Shown: positions 10,101 through 20,427, counted from the first letter of the stretch. The stretch is DNA of 33,228 nt from Bisporella sp. PMI_857 (GCA_021307315.1 JAJSPD010000179.1:1-33228); one strand, 5' to 3'. Numbers and translations are program-made. Notes: generated by a model not told the origin, from the letters alone.

Positions 10101-11808
10101 TTGAACGGTGTCCTATTTCCATTTCTGTGCCACGATTTCATTACTTATAAAAAGCTCGTTTCGCTCTGGCAAGTGACGGTGCAGGTTATCTTATTGCATA
10201 TCAGCTGCACTAAACGTAAGGAAAACAGGGGCTGCCTCAGAGCTAAAAAATCGAGCTTATGCCTGTAAAGCATTGTTTCGATTTCTCCAGAATAAGCGTG
10301 TGCCGGTTAAACAGCTTTTTTGACGAACGATTTGAGGCAGGATGTGATTCGGGTTGTTGACTAACGTTTTTACAAGCTCTTCACGAGTAAAATCCTTGGT
10401 TTTTGGGTGTTTAGAAACATAAAACCGGGCCGATTTGCTAGCTTTTCGCCGCATCAAAATATTGAAAACCAAAAACCGCTAGCGAGAATGCTGGCCAAAT
10501 CTGCCATCCTTATAGCAGAGCAAATGCCGCGCATACTCCGTCAGGTTGACTTTACGGATCCGTGAAGCGTTGAACTCGGCGCGGCCGGTAGGATAAAGAG
10601 TCGGAAAAGCTATAGCAAACAGCCTATCGTTTCCGGCTGCTTCATTTAAAGGAGTCGAGCGAATAGAGAGTGCTGGCAGCCCGTAATTTGATGGGAATTG
10701 AGCGGTACGCTCGGCTGTAAGGCTCGCTAATATCAGATCAAACTCTGTAGTGTCGACGTCGATATTTGGAACCATCGACTGAGAATTTGGAGGAGGCAAG
10801 TCGCCGTTTGTAACAAGCGGTACAGGATCCGGATTCAAATCACTATCAAAGTTATTATTTTCAACAATAGAAAGAATAGAGGAAGAAACATCACCGTTTT
10901 CCGGAAGCGTATTAACACGGGCTATTGAAATTGCAATATTTTTGTAATCTGGATAGTGAGCCTGTAGAAACCGAAGCTAAGTTAAAACCCGATTTTTACG
11001 GACCCGAAAATCCTTGATATACTGGCGAGAATATCGAAAATCGGCCTGTAGAACACTGTCGGACGGCCGTAAAAGCACTATATCTAATTCAGCAGGCAAA
11101 TTAAGTAATACATCAATTGTTTTGACAATGTTTTATGTAAAGCTCACGCAATGGCCCGAATAGTAATATTGGTGGCCGCGAACTCGATAAACAACCATTT
11201 GAACGTGTGAACGGGCAATAATCATCTCTTCAACTTGGCTTAAAGCTGGCAGGTAAAAAGGAACTTCCCCGGGATTTATATCATTATCCACGCTCATCAA
11301 AAAAGATAACTGGTTGTTTTTGTCTTGTAGAGAACACCGTCGACAAAGTCCGGCCCGTAAGTGCATTTCAAACCAGCGTTCATTACACCGGCTACAGGTT
11401 TCTATTTCTATAGCATTCATAGTTTCGTGGAAGTTCTGAATATACTGCCATTGCTCCGCAGATATAAAACCCGGCTTTGTCGCAGGTTGTTGAGGAGGTT
11501 GTTCAATAGTAATTTCGGGTACAGGAGGAGGTGGCGGCATTGTTTCTGAAGGAAAAAAAGGTCGAATAGTTTCCGGGCCTGCAACAGGTGTTTCTGGGCG
11601 TGTAACAACGCTCGCAGATCGATTGACACGTTTTCGGGGCTGTATATTAGAGTCGACAGGCTGTAAAGCTCGTTTTTGCCGTGATCGAGCTCGAGCTTCG
11701 CGGCATCAAGAACAGGTAGCAAAAAGTTTGCTGGCAGGATTAGCAGGATCTTGAAGAAATAGAGAGAGTTCACGTGTATTAGCACACGCAGAGCAACATT
11801 TAGTAGTC
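7190..11808 (-). pseudogene. Helitron Rep-like/PIF1 helicase, decayed copy 1
   Basis: A rolling-circle replication/helicase gene, disabled. The ATG at 11808 opens a Cys-rich start (TKCCSACANT), homologous to copy 2. It frameshifts within about 20 codons, and the main frame has a TGA at 11706-11708. A Cys-rich DUF6570-like region follows (11540-11133: CSRCNERWFEM, then GHQYYYSGHC), then the Helitron helicase-like N domain (10838-10257: LFAIAFPTLYPTGRAEF, then DGRFGQHSR). The PIF1 part has a P-loop at 8484-8449 reading DGSAGTRKTY, where Arg replaces the expected Gly before Lys. A Walker B at 8223-8212 reads IDKK instead of IDE. RLTEVMRQQG lies near 7985, and the end reads TVHKSQGLTLSQ, then NGLLFESPFDFEQF, to a TAA at 7190-7192. 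Many stops and frameshifts intervene; both helicase lesions fit G-to-A change. Confidence 0.85.
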
Positions 11809-11830
11809 ATTACGGATAAAAGATGCAAGG

Positions 11831-11858
11831 TGATTGATTGATTGATTGATTGATTGAT
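11831..11858. repeat. TGAT microsatellite
   Basis: Seven TGAT units directly upstream of the helicase 1 start, in the 5' non-coding region of Helitron 1. Confidence 0.85.
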
Positions 11859-12043
11859 ATTTTGCTGAAGCTACAAGCTTCATGGTCAAAAAACGTGTGC
11901 AGTAGCTAACGTACGGACCTGTAAATGGCCCGTGTTTAAAAACACTCTACAGGTATTTAAAAGTCACCTGATTTCAATTCCACTGTCAAAGCCTGTAAAA
12001 GATTCAAGAGCCTGTAAAAGATTTATTTAAGAGCCTATAAATT

Positions 12044-12084
12044 GGGGGCTAAGCCCCTAAGCCCCCTTATTTCGCTGCGCTCAG
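12044..12084. repeat. Subterminal GC-rich palindromic module, Helitron 1 5' side (first)
   Basis: GGGGGCTAAGCCCC palindrome, then a C-rich stretch and TTTCGCTGCGCTCAG. It is the 5' counterpart of the module at 4709-4746. Several CCTGTAAA words precede it. Confidence 0.75.
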
Positions 12085-12115
12085 CTTGTAAACTGCCTGT
12101 AGAAAAGTCAATTTT

Positions 12116-12155
12116 GGGGGCTAAGCCCCCAAGCCCCTCTATTTCGCTGCGCTCG
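12116..12155. repeat. Subterminal GC-rich palindromic module, Helitron 1 5' side (second)
   Basis: GGGGGCTAAGCCCCC palindrome with CGCTGCGCTCGG, a second tandem copy 72 bp after the first. Helitron 2 has only one copy in this position. Confidence 0.75.
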
Positions 12156-12236
12156 GCGTTTGCAGCTAACGCACCGACCTGTAAACGACCCGTGCAAAAG
12201 ACCTGTCACCTGACTACTCTTTTTTAAGTTACATGA

Positions 12237-12324
12237 TTCTTTTTGAGCCTTCAACCACCAATTTTCGGCATTACGTGCCTTTACGCACTGAGTCATCACT
12301 TTAGTAAGAAAGCAAGCTTTCTAA
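12237..12324. other. Spacer between the two Helitrons
   Basis: Eighty-eight bases between the candidate 5' end of Helitron 1 and the CTAG of Helitron 2. It ends with the palindrome GAAAGCAAGCTTTC and then TAA. Similar sequence follows the candidate 5' end of Helitron 2 (19859-19913) and occurs again at 20575-20629. It may therefore be part of the Helitron 5' end rather than host DNA. Confidence 0.4.
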
Positions 12325-12352
12325 CTAGGGATCTCGGGTTGCGTAAAAACCC
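12325..12352 (-). other. Helitron 2 3' terminus with hairpin
   Basis: CTAG, spacer, then GGGTT-GCGTAAA-AACCC (12336-12352). Read on the minus strand: stem-loop, about 7-nt spacer, CTAG, host T. This is the better preserved of the two 3' ends. Confidence 0.8.
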
Positions 12353-12441
12353 TCTATGGACCGAAAAGCTTGCTTTTACAACCACACAGTAGTTCTCAAT
12401 TGAATACATTTATTAGTCACTTAAAATATCTCTTTTTATAT

Positions 12442-12480
12442 GGGGGCCAGCCCCCAAACCCCCGATCCTCGCTGCGCTCG
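12442..12480. repeat. Subterminal GC-rich palindromic module, Helitron 2 3' side
   Basis: GGGGGCCAGCCCCC palindrome followed by CGATCCTCGCTGCGCTCG, the intact version of the module at 4709-4746. Confidence 0.75.
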
Positions 12481-12554
12481 AAACACTTTATAGTGCATTT
12501 GGCCTGTAACAGCTTGAACCACAAGAACAGGAACAGGATCTAGCACAAAACTAA

Positions 12555-12586
12555 GACGTAGCATAAACGTAGCATAAACGTAGCAT
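12555..12586. repeat. 12-bp tandem repeat (ACGTAGCATAAA), copy B
   Basis: Same unit and same number of copies as at 4821-4852. Confidence 0.7.
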
Positions 12587-13148
12587 GTTCGAGTATACAC
12601 CGATAGGCCGAAGCATCCGCGTTATATTGTAAATTGGTTGGTGATGTTTGGTGGTGTGCTTTCCATACAGAAATCATGCTCCTCTAGTCACATGACTGGC
12701 CACTTATCCGCATCACGTGATATTGACATACGAGAGAAACCAACCTCACTACAACCGTCCCCTCTCTCATACGTACTCTCATACGTACTCGCCTCGAGTA
12801 CTGAAGTAATAAACGTTTATGATCAGTTAGATAGAGCTTTTCCTTTCAGGCTTTTGCGCTATATGTCGGAGTTGCATCACGTGATTCACCTCATGGCCTC
12901 GAGAGTGAATATTAACTTGCCTTACCAGCGATAAAATATCGACCTCATCACAACCCCTCCTTCATCCTTTTCCAACCTACAACCTTACAACAACACCAAA
13001 ACGACCTTCAGAGATCGAGATCTCTTTCAGAGAAGTACCTCGAGAATCTAATCAATCCTCTATTCGATTACCAGCTCCTTAGATTTGCTTGCGAGAACCT
13101 ATTTCTAACTGTTCACTTTCAGATAGAACCTCTCCTCTACAGCGAGCC

Positions 13149-13220
13149 CCTCATACAAACCCTCATACAAACTCTCATACAAACCCTCATACAAACTCTC
13201 ATACAAACCCTCATACGTCG
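13149..13220. repeat. 12-bp tandem repeat (YCTCATACAAAC, six units)
   Basis: Five full YCTCATACAAAC units and a sixth ending in CGTCG. Copy A has only about three, so the array changed length after the modules were duplicated. Confidence 0.85.
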
Positions 13221-13519
13221 AACTTCCTGCTCATACGTCGACCATATCAAATCGACATGTGTAATAGAAGCAAATAAGAATTCAGCATGAGAGAATTGAA
13301 GAGTATGTAAAAGTATCTTTCCTTTGTAACGCTTTCAATACGTTGACGTTGCGTAAATCGATCTCATGATCGGCTTTCCTTCTCACCTTTGAATCACGAC
13401 CGCATCAAAAACAGCTTCGTTTCCTTCCGAATATCATGCAAGTTGGTGGGTAAGGTGAAGCTGTAGCGCCAGCAAGGTGAAGCTGTAGCAAGGCTGCGCC
13501 AGCAAGGTTGCAACGCAAG

Positions 13520-13536
13520 AACTATAAGTAGGCCGG
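13520..13536 (+). promoter_or_regulatory. TATA-like core promoter, unit B1
   Basis: AACTATAAGTAGGCCGG, identical to the core in copy A, followed by a pyrimidine-rich leader. No long plus-strand ORF follows. Confidence 0.4.
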
Positions 13537-13603
13537 ATTCCCCCTCTTGATCCTCATTGCCAACTGTTGCTCATAGCTTCTCTCTTCAACTCTCTCAACT
13601 TCA

Positions 13604-13672
13604 CAATCCTTTCTCAACTCCACAATCCTCTCTCAACTCCACAATCCTCTCTCAACTTCACAACTCCATAGC
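13604..13672. repeat. 19-bp tandem repeat in CT-rich leader
   Basis: About three and a half units of a CACAATCCTCTCTCAACTC-type word, longer than the matching stretch in copy A. Confidence 0.7.
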
Positions 13673-14923
13673 TGTCGATATAAAGCAAAACAAAGTCGTT
13701 CCTTGCTCTCTGTTCATATTGCTAACTACTGGCACCAGGAACAGCTTCGTTTCTTTCCGAATATCATGCAAGTTAGTGGATAAAGTGAAGCTGTAGCAAG
13801 GCTGCGACAGCAAGGCTACAACGCAAAAATTATAAGTAGGCCGGATTCCCCCTCTTGATCCTCATTGCTAACTGTTGCTTATAGCTTCTCTTTTCAACTC
13901 TCAACAACTATACAATTAGGAACAGGGTCAAGGCTCGAGCAGGACAACAAACACGGTCATCTTTCTCTCCTTCGAACAATCCTCCGAATCAAAAACGTAG
14001 CCTACTTGGCAGTCCAACGTGTTGTTTTCGATAGCAGCGTTAAAGTTGTTCGGCTTTAGTAGTCGTGCAATTGTCCTATAGTTGATGAAATCTCCTACCC
14101 GTAGCCTACCTTGTCTGTCATGCTTTCGCGCTGCTCTTGGCGGCAAAAGCGGAGATTCAACCACTGAAGAGTTTGCTTGGTGTATTGCATCATAAGCAAG
14201 CTTTAAAGTGTTTTAACGTGTTGTCGCTTTCAATCGCAGCAGCGTTGAAAATCCAGGTAACTGCATCACGTGTGCATTTTGCCTAGTGGAAAATGGCTTG
14301 TGGATCATCGATCCTATATTATACTGGATTGGATCTGGATCTAAACCTAGCTCTTTCCGGCTTCCGGCTTCTAGTACTGGCTTTTCTGGATTCTGGATCC
14401 TAGAACTGGATTCTGGAACTGGATTCTGGAACTGGATTGTAGTTCCGTTTGTGACGTTGACATACTAACTAATACAGCCACGTTTCAACACTTATTCTAG
14501 CAATTCAACATTGTTAGAGCTTTTACTTCTTGGCCTATCCATAAGAATTGCGTACTATCTGTCGGTGCGATGGTTGCGGAAGCTTTTCCTCCCTGCATCT
14601 ATGAGTGTTTAGGCCACAGCTACGACCCCTACCCAAGAAACGGGGTGCTGAATTATGTGCGTCTTGGCTCACAAAAAGCAAAGATAGGGGAACTGTGGAA
14701 GTGATCGTCGCTGAGCCAGCGGGTAGGACGTATGGTAGTTGGTGACAACTGCTGTCGACAACCCGGTTTGGGACCCGTTGCATCGTCGGCCAAAACTCAC
14801 TCTTCTAGAAAAGGGTTTCTAAGCTGGTAACACATTGAAACCTTAATAGCTTAGCAGTTGTAGTAGTAAAAAAGTAAAAGTATCAACGTTATTTTACAGG
14901 TTGATAACAGACATAAGTTCTAG

Positions 14924-17900
14924 CTAAAGTGCTTGTGCAATCCTGTAAAGCATATCAAGCGCCCGATCTCGACGAACCGGAGAGTCGTGATCAGTAAAAC
15001 GATCAAAAGCAAACGCCGTTTCAAAAAGCAAGCCCTGTAGAGATTTAACCCGTGATACAGCCACATAAGAAAGCCTAATAGTATGTTCCTTGTCCGACAA
15101 ATCAGTAACAACCTGTGATAACGTCAGTCTTTGACTTTTGTGAACCGTAAGCGCATATGCCAGCGTAAAGGAAACTGAACCCGAGCACAAGCAATGCTAT
15201 TAAAATCGAATTGACGTGTAGAAAGGAAAACTGGAATTCGATTCGAGCCGCAATCTCCAAACTCAGGCCCCGAATACTGATCAAACTCAACCAAAATAAA
15301 TTCCGGCATATCTCCAAAGTTTACAGGCCCGGCAAGCCAAGAAATGTTTCGTACAATGCCTAAAGCACCGTTGACCAGGCCCATTTCGGTCCATAAGTTT
15401 TGCGTTAACATTACTCGAGCCCCGATAGAAATATACAACTTAGATGCTAAGTCTTCCGCTTCTTCGTCGGTAGCTTTTGAAGCACCGGCTCCGCGATGAC
15501 GGGCTGAAATCCGTCTAACAAGAACGTTAAAGCCCGTTAATCGCTCGTAATTGTACTCATGAACTCGTATGTTCGTAAAATACAACCGTAAAGCATCGTC
15601 GAACCTGGAAACTTCAGCAAACGGAAACTGATTCTGAACTCGGCTAAAAAGCAATTCCCAGCTTTTTTGCGTTAAACTCGAGAAGCGTAATTGCTCTAAA
15701 GCCGCGCGGAACTTGATTGCAATATCGTTTCGCCTTGCTGACGCATAATCTCTGTAAGTCGTAACGTACGGTCGAAATTTCGATAAAAGCCGGAGCAGCG
15801 ATAATACAGCGTCGGTAAAGCTGTGGAAAACAAAGCTTTTTCTACAGGCAGTAATTGAAAAAAATCACCACATATCAAAATGTTCAGCTTTCCAAAAAGC
15901 ACGTCGAATTAACGAAGAAATATAGCTTGTAATCGCTGTTTATTATAAAAAGCATTCTAAAGTCAACTATTACTTTTGTTAATAATTAGAAACCGACAAT
16001 CCGGAAAAGTGCTTGCAAAGCTTGTAAAGTTTTTTCTGACACTTTTGTAGCGGCTTGTTTCCGCACGGTAACGTAAAAAAATGTAAAGTTTTGCTTTGAA
16101 AATTGAAAACGCCACACCGGTAAAAGCGCTTTAAAGATAGAGTTTAGCTTATAGCCGCTGCTGCCATTTTTTGAATTTGTAAGTATGCTTTTTGAAGCGT
16201 AAACGTTTTGCCGGATTCAGCAGCGTATCAACGTTCAAAAGTAGGGCCGAACCGGATTTAAAGCTGTAGTTGCAGCTAGCTCGGCTCTATATTGCGCCAC
16301 TATTACGTTGTATAACTTTTGTTGTTAAACGTTTAATCGAGTAACAAAAGAAAAACGTTAACCGTTATATTTATACGTATTCGGCTAATACCTAGCGCTA
16401 AATCTCCGGAGTAACGCTGTAACGACTGTGTGCGCTGACTAATTATATCGGCGATTTAAAAGTCGGGTCCTAAGTCGGTAACCAGGTTTTCACAGACTAC
16501 GCCGGGCCGTAAACGCTGGCAAACAGCTCAAAATCAGCAGGCCAAAACCGCTATTTGTTTTGGATCAAGCTTAATATCGCTATCGCTATCGCTATCACTA
16601 TCCGATGCGGTAGAATTTATATCGGTATAAAAGTCTTTCTAGTGAACATGCAACGCTTGACATGCTTCGTAAGCGTCAACAAAAAACCGAAAGTACGCCG
16701 TTAAACTTTAGAAAATCCGTAAAAAAGTAAACGAATAATAAGCATAAGCTTTACTCGACAATAGTCCGAATACGTATCCGTAGAAGGATATTTGAATACC
16801 GGGAAAGTAGTTGATTACTTGTAAAAAGCCTTGGCCGAAGTTTTTATATTTTCCAGTCTTATTGCCGTAAACAGTCATACAACAACAAATTGACACTGGG
16901 AATTCGCATTTTTAGTATCGGCAATACGGTATATATCGTTGTAAAGAAAGCGCGCTGCTTTGACTTTTTTATTGTCGACAACAATTAAGTCTCGATTTAA
17001 ACAATCCGAGCTGCAATTCAGTTAACAACTACTTTAGTTGATTTTTGTGTAGAAAGCCTAATAGAATATAAAAACTTTCTGCGCCGACTAATTTGTTCCG
17101 CAATAAGTTTATTTAACAGCTTCGATACAAAAAACAGCAAAAGTGCTCGCTCGTTAACGTACGAAAAGATTTGCGATTGAATTTCTGTGTAAAACGCAAA
17201 TGACTTTTCAGGCTTGGATACGTATTTTCCGATATACGTAAAACGGCTGAAGCTAGTAAGTGGCTGGATATTCGTATTAGCGAGCTAACTATAGTTATTA
17301 CAGGCGAGCACTGATTCAAATTAGCTTGATTTCGGGCCGGTGCAAAAAGCCAGCTTTTGTGATTGATTTCGGTAGTTACAAATGCTTTCGAGCTTAAAAG
17401 TCGAAAGAAAAAAAAGCAGCAATAAAGCGTTGTCGACTTTTTTTGACCGTAAACAGTACGAAGCAAACATTAGAATATAGTTGAAGTCGATTTAAAAAAG
17501 CCGCAAACTGGTTTCAGAATTACGGATATCATTTAGAGCAACGAAGCTGGATTACGAGCGTTATGCTGCGAAACGGATCCGGATTCTAAGCTGTAATTGT
17601 GCCTTAATATCGAGCGAACACAGCCCGTAACTTTTTTGTCGACGTATTTATACTAAAAGCGTTTGCAACCAAAACATCAGTAAGCATAGCCGGACCTCGA
17701 GCCTGCCATTCAGCACGCGCCAATAGTCCGTAATTTCAAAATATGGCTGTAAAACGTGCTGATAAAACTTCTCAATCCGTAATTCAAGTATGCGGCTATA
17801 ATATGTAGTTGTCTGTACGTTTTTCCATGTAAAAACATGCCGAACTCGGTCATTTCCAGTAGAATAAGTAAAGAAATCGGGCATATAGCGATGTAAGTCG

Positions 17901-19586
17901 TACCACTGCATATCCGCACAGCTTAAAGTAATAAATACGGGTGACGATTAAAAAGATAGAAAGCGAGCGTAGCCTGTAAACTATTCGAATAGTTTCTCTA
18001 AAACGGCCGAGTGCTACTAAAAGCGTACCGACACGAACAATATCAAACAAAAAAAATCTCGGCCTGTAACGCATCACTTAGCTTTTCACGAGTCATATTT
18101 GCAAAGTTCGACCTTTTGAAACGTAATACCGGGCTTGCATACCTGCTTTTCGGCGCATAAGTAAATTGAAAACGAAAAAAGCGCCATCTTGGTGCCGGCC
18201 AAATCTCCATTATGAAAGCACATTAAATAACGAGCGTACTCTTTTAAGCTAACTTCTCGTAACCGTAAGTGTTAAAGTCACCTCGACCCGTAAAATACAA
18301 CGTAGGAAATGCCATACTAAGAATACGCTCCTTTCCAGCTGCTTCATCGATTAGCGTCATCCGTACCGACAAAGCTGGAATCTGCGAAGCCGGCGCTAAG
18401 CGGTAAAATCGCGTAAAATTTGCTCCGTAACAGTTTCAGTAGCTTCAAAATTCGGCACTATTAATACAGCAAGTATAGAAAAAGTAGTTTCATCTTCCGG
18501 GTCTGGTTCAACATTTTCAGGCTCGGTAGCCGGCTCGTTGATAACCTGTAAAAAAGAAAATATATCGGCGTCTTCTAGCAAAGCATTCACTCGCTCTATA
18601 GAAATATTGATATACCGATAGTCGAAGTTGTGAGCTTTCAGATATCGAAGCCAAGCTAAAACATTAGATTTCCGAACACGGAAATCGGTGCGGAATTGAC
18701 GTTAATATCGAGAAGAACCAGCAGTACTTGAGCGTAATAAAACGATTTCCAGCTCAGTCGGCAAATTAGGAAAAACGTCGACGGTTTTAACGATATTTTG
18801 CATAAAGCTTACGCAATGGCCTGAGTAGTAATATTGATGACCCCGATACCGAAACACAATCATTTGAACGTAGCACCGAGCTATAATCATTTCTTCAAGC
18901 TGGCTTAGCTCAAGCAAGTAAACAAAGACTTCTCCCGGGTCCATTTCGTTATTTACAGATAAAAGGTGTGGCGTTTTTGCACTTTTGTCATGTTTTAAGC
19001 ACCTGTGACAAATTCCGGCCCGTAACTTCATCTCGAACCAATGCTCTTTACAGCGAGTACACGTTTTTATATGTATGTCGGCCAAAGCCGAATTAAAGTT
19101 CTGTATCATTTGCCATTCGTTTGCGGGCAAAAAGCCGGGGGAAAAAGAGGCAGGAAAATTTCGAGAAGCCTGTTTTTGGGCAGTTGAATGTTGAGAAGCT
19201 TGTTCTTGAACAGGAGGATTTTCGGAAGCTTGATCTTGAGCAGTAGAATTTCGGGGTTGTAAACGCGCTGTTTGATTTCGCGAATTAGCATCAATGGCTT
19301 GTATTTGAGGAGCTTGTTTTTGGGCGGGAGGATTTTCGGAAGCTTGATTTTGAGCAGTAGGATTTCGGAGTTGTAAACGCGCCCTTTTATTTCGAGGATT
19401 AGCATCAATATCCTGTAAAGCTCTTTTAGACTTAGCATTCTCCCTCCTGGCCGCGGCCTGCTCACGGCATTTATTGCATGTCGCGAGCTTTCGATAGCCT
19501 TTGTTGTTTTCGTCTGTAATCCCATTTTTAAGGAATTCAATTGCCGGTAACTTGCGCCAGCACGCAGCACAAAATACGTCGCTCAT
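14924..19586 (-). pseudogene. Helitron Rep-like/PIF1 helicase, decayed copy 2
   Basis: The ATG at 19586 opens a 294-codon frame. It starts with an N-terminal zinc-ribbon-like region (FCAACW, then ATCNKC) and a Gln/Ala/Pro-rich linker with repeated QNQASENPP-like units. The DUF6570-like region follows (CTRCKEHWFEM, then GHQYYYSGHC). A TAA at 18702-18704 interrupts the frame, which then continues as RQFRTDFRVRKSNVLAWL to 18396. The Helitron-like N and first PIF1 parts (about 18300-15950) are heavily decayed. The P-loop region near 16230 still starts LLLNVD but has lost the GxGKT core. The end is better kept: NILICGDFFQLLPV (near 15890), RLTEIMRQQG, LVNGALGIVRNISW, ALTVHKSQRLTLSQ and SYVAVSRVKSLQGLLF, to the TAA at 14924. 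Over about 105 DUF6570 residues it is about 62% identical to copy 1, so the two are different Helitron lineages. Confidence 0.85.
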
Positions 19587-19741
19587 AGTTGTGAAAATTG
19601 TAGAGCGAAATAAAATTCAAGAAATCTACAGCTTAAAGCTCCCCCCGGTCGAATTCGGACCGACGGTTTCTCCGTACATGTGACATGAAGCTAGAATATC
19701 TCTAGATTGCCTATCAAAGCCTGTAAGTAAGCCTGTAAATT

Positions 19742-19782
19742 GGGGGCTAAGCCCCCAAGCCCCCTTATTTCGCTGCGCTCAG
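19742..19782. repeat. Subterminal GC-rich palindromic module, Helitron 2 5' side
   Basis: GGGGGCTAAGCCCCC palindrome with CGCTGCGCTCAG, the 5' partner of the module at 12442-12480. Confidence 0.75.
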
Positions 19783-19857
19783 CCGTCGGTCCGACGTTTC
19801 TCCGTACACGTGACGTGTCTTTTTTTGTAGCCAATCATTTTGCCAAGAAAGCACGTG

Positions 19858-19913
19858 ATACTTTTTCCACGCCCAAATTTCCAGCAAAGAAAAGCAAGCT
19901 TTTCAATCATAAT
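19858..19913. repeat. 56-bp direct repeat, first copy
   Basis: Starts ATACTTTTTCCACGC and contains the palindrome GAAAAGCAAGCTTTTC. A second copy with a few substitutions lies at 20575-20629, and a looser copy lies at 12237-12324. Confidence 0.7.
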
Positions 19914-20214
19914 CCATTTGGCTTATAAATCATAGCATAATCATGATCCATCACGTGATCTTTCCATCTCAGGGGTTCTTTGTGTAAACTAAGCTTACCG
20001 AGCCTCAGGCCCCTAAGGCACAAGTCTGTTAGCGATGCGCGTAACAGACGGTTAACAAAACTCAAGTTTAAGACCGGTTATATAATAAAGTTTAAAAAGT
20101 CTGAAAACTTTATAAAAGTTTTAGAACTTGAAATTAAAACAAAACTTCAGTTTAACTATAGTATATAAATACTCGTAGTTTCGTAACTTAAAAGCTTTGT
20201 ACTTAACTTTTATG

Positions 20215-20427
20215 ATAGTTGTCAGGTGCCAGGATGTCACGTGCTAAAGGGGCAAGGAGCGGCTCGGTAAGAGCCATGATGCTGGGCACACATGGGCACG
20301 TGGGCAGCCGCCAGGGGTACGGAGGGTATAAGTAGGGGACTCGGGACGTAGTAGAGAGGGTAGAGATTAGTCTTGTATCAGAATTGCAGTTGACTTGTGC
20401 CACACTACTCCAGCACCTTACAATAGT
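20215..20427 (+). mobile_element. Solo LTR with 5-bp target duplication
   Basis: The LTR runs 20220-20422 (203 bp), from TGTCAGG to CTTACA, with TGT..ACA ends. It is flanked by the perfect direct repeat ATAGT (20215-20219 and 20423-20427). It carries a TATA-like GGGTATAAGTAGGGG near 20316. No internal retrotransposon sequence follows, so this is a solo LTR left by recombination. An inverted relative lies at 32965-33166. Confidence 0.85.

Larger units (their letters stand above)
4591..12236 (-). mobile_element. Helitron 1 (about 7.6 kb, decayed)
   Basis: Rolling-circle transposon on the minus strand. The 3' end is CTAG at 4591-4594 next to an A, with a terminal hairpin (4602-4618), as expected for insertion between A and T. 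It contains a 2.5-kb non-coding 3' module, a helicase pseudogene (7190-11808) and a 5' region with two GC-rich palindromic modules. The 5' end is uncertain. A TC followed by ATGTAAC starts at 12236 with an A before it, 81 bp beyond the last GC-rich module. The second Helitron has a similar TCACGTG start 76 bp beyond its module. An alternative is that the 5' end lies further right, up to 12324. Confidence 0.7.
13407..13900 (+). repeat. Tandem duplication carrying two promoter-like units, copy B
   Basis: Units start near 13407 and near 13740. They carry TATA-like cores at 13520-13536 and about 13829-13844 (the second reads ATTATAAGTAGG), each followed by a CT-rich leader as in copy A. Confidence 0.7.
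12325..14835. repeat. 3' module, copy B (2.5 kb, direct repeat of 4591-7055)
   Basis: Same order of internal features as copy A, with small expansions: more 12-bp CTCATACAAAC units (13149-13220) and more 19-bp CAACTCCACAATCCTCTCT-type units (13604-13672). Ends near the shared CACAT at 14831-14835, just past the helicase 2 stop. Confidence 0.85.
12325..19858 (-). mobile_element. Helitron 2 (about 7.5 kb, decayed)
   Basis: The 3' end is CTAG at 12325-12328, preceded by A at 12324, with a clean 5-bp hairpin (12336-12352). It contains 3' module copy B, helicase pseudogene 2 and one 5' GC-rich module (19742-19782). The candidate 5' end is TCACGTGC, starting at 19858 on the minus strand with an A before it. 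Sequence just outside this point (from 19859) is repeated at 20576 without the Helitron, which suggests a junction there. The 3' end is well supported; the 5' end is tentative. Confidence 0.7.
19587..20214. other. Helitron 2 5' region and AT-rich flank
   Basis: No gene. It holds the GC-rich module at 19742-19782, a 30-bp direct repeat around it (19657-19687 and 19788-19817, core TTTCTCCGTACA), the candidate Helitron 5' end at 19858, several CACGTG words and AT-rich decayed DNA up to the LTR. Confidence 0.5.

Noticed and set aside
11417..11785. 122-codon Leu-rich minus-strand ORF
   Set aside because: It overlaps the helicase 1 start in another frame. The homologous frame with the Cys-rich DUF6570-like motifs is the genuine one.
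4591..14835. Simple segmental duplication of 2.5 kb by host processes
   Set aside because: The repeat starts exactly at CTAG next to an A, with a terminal hairpin in both copies, which is the Helitron signature.
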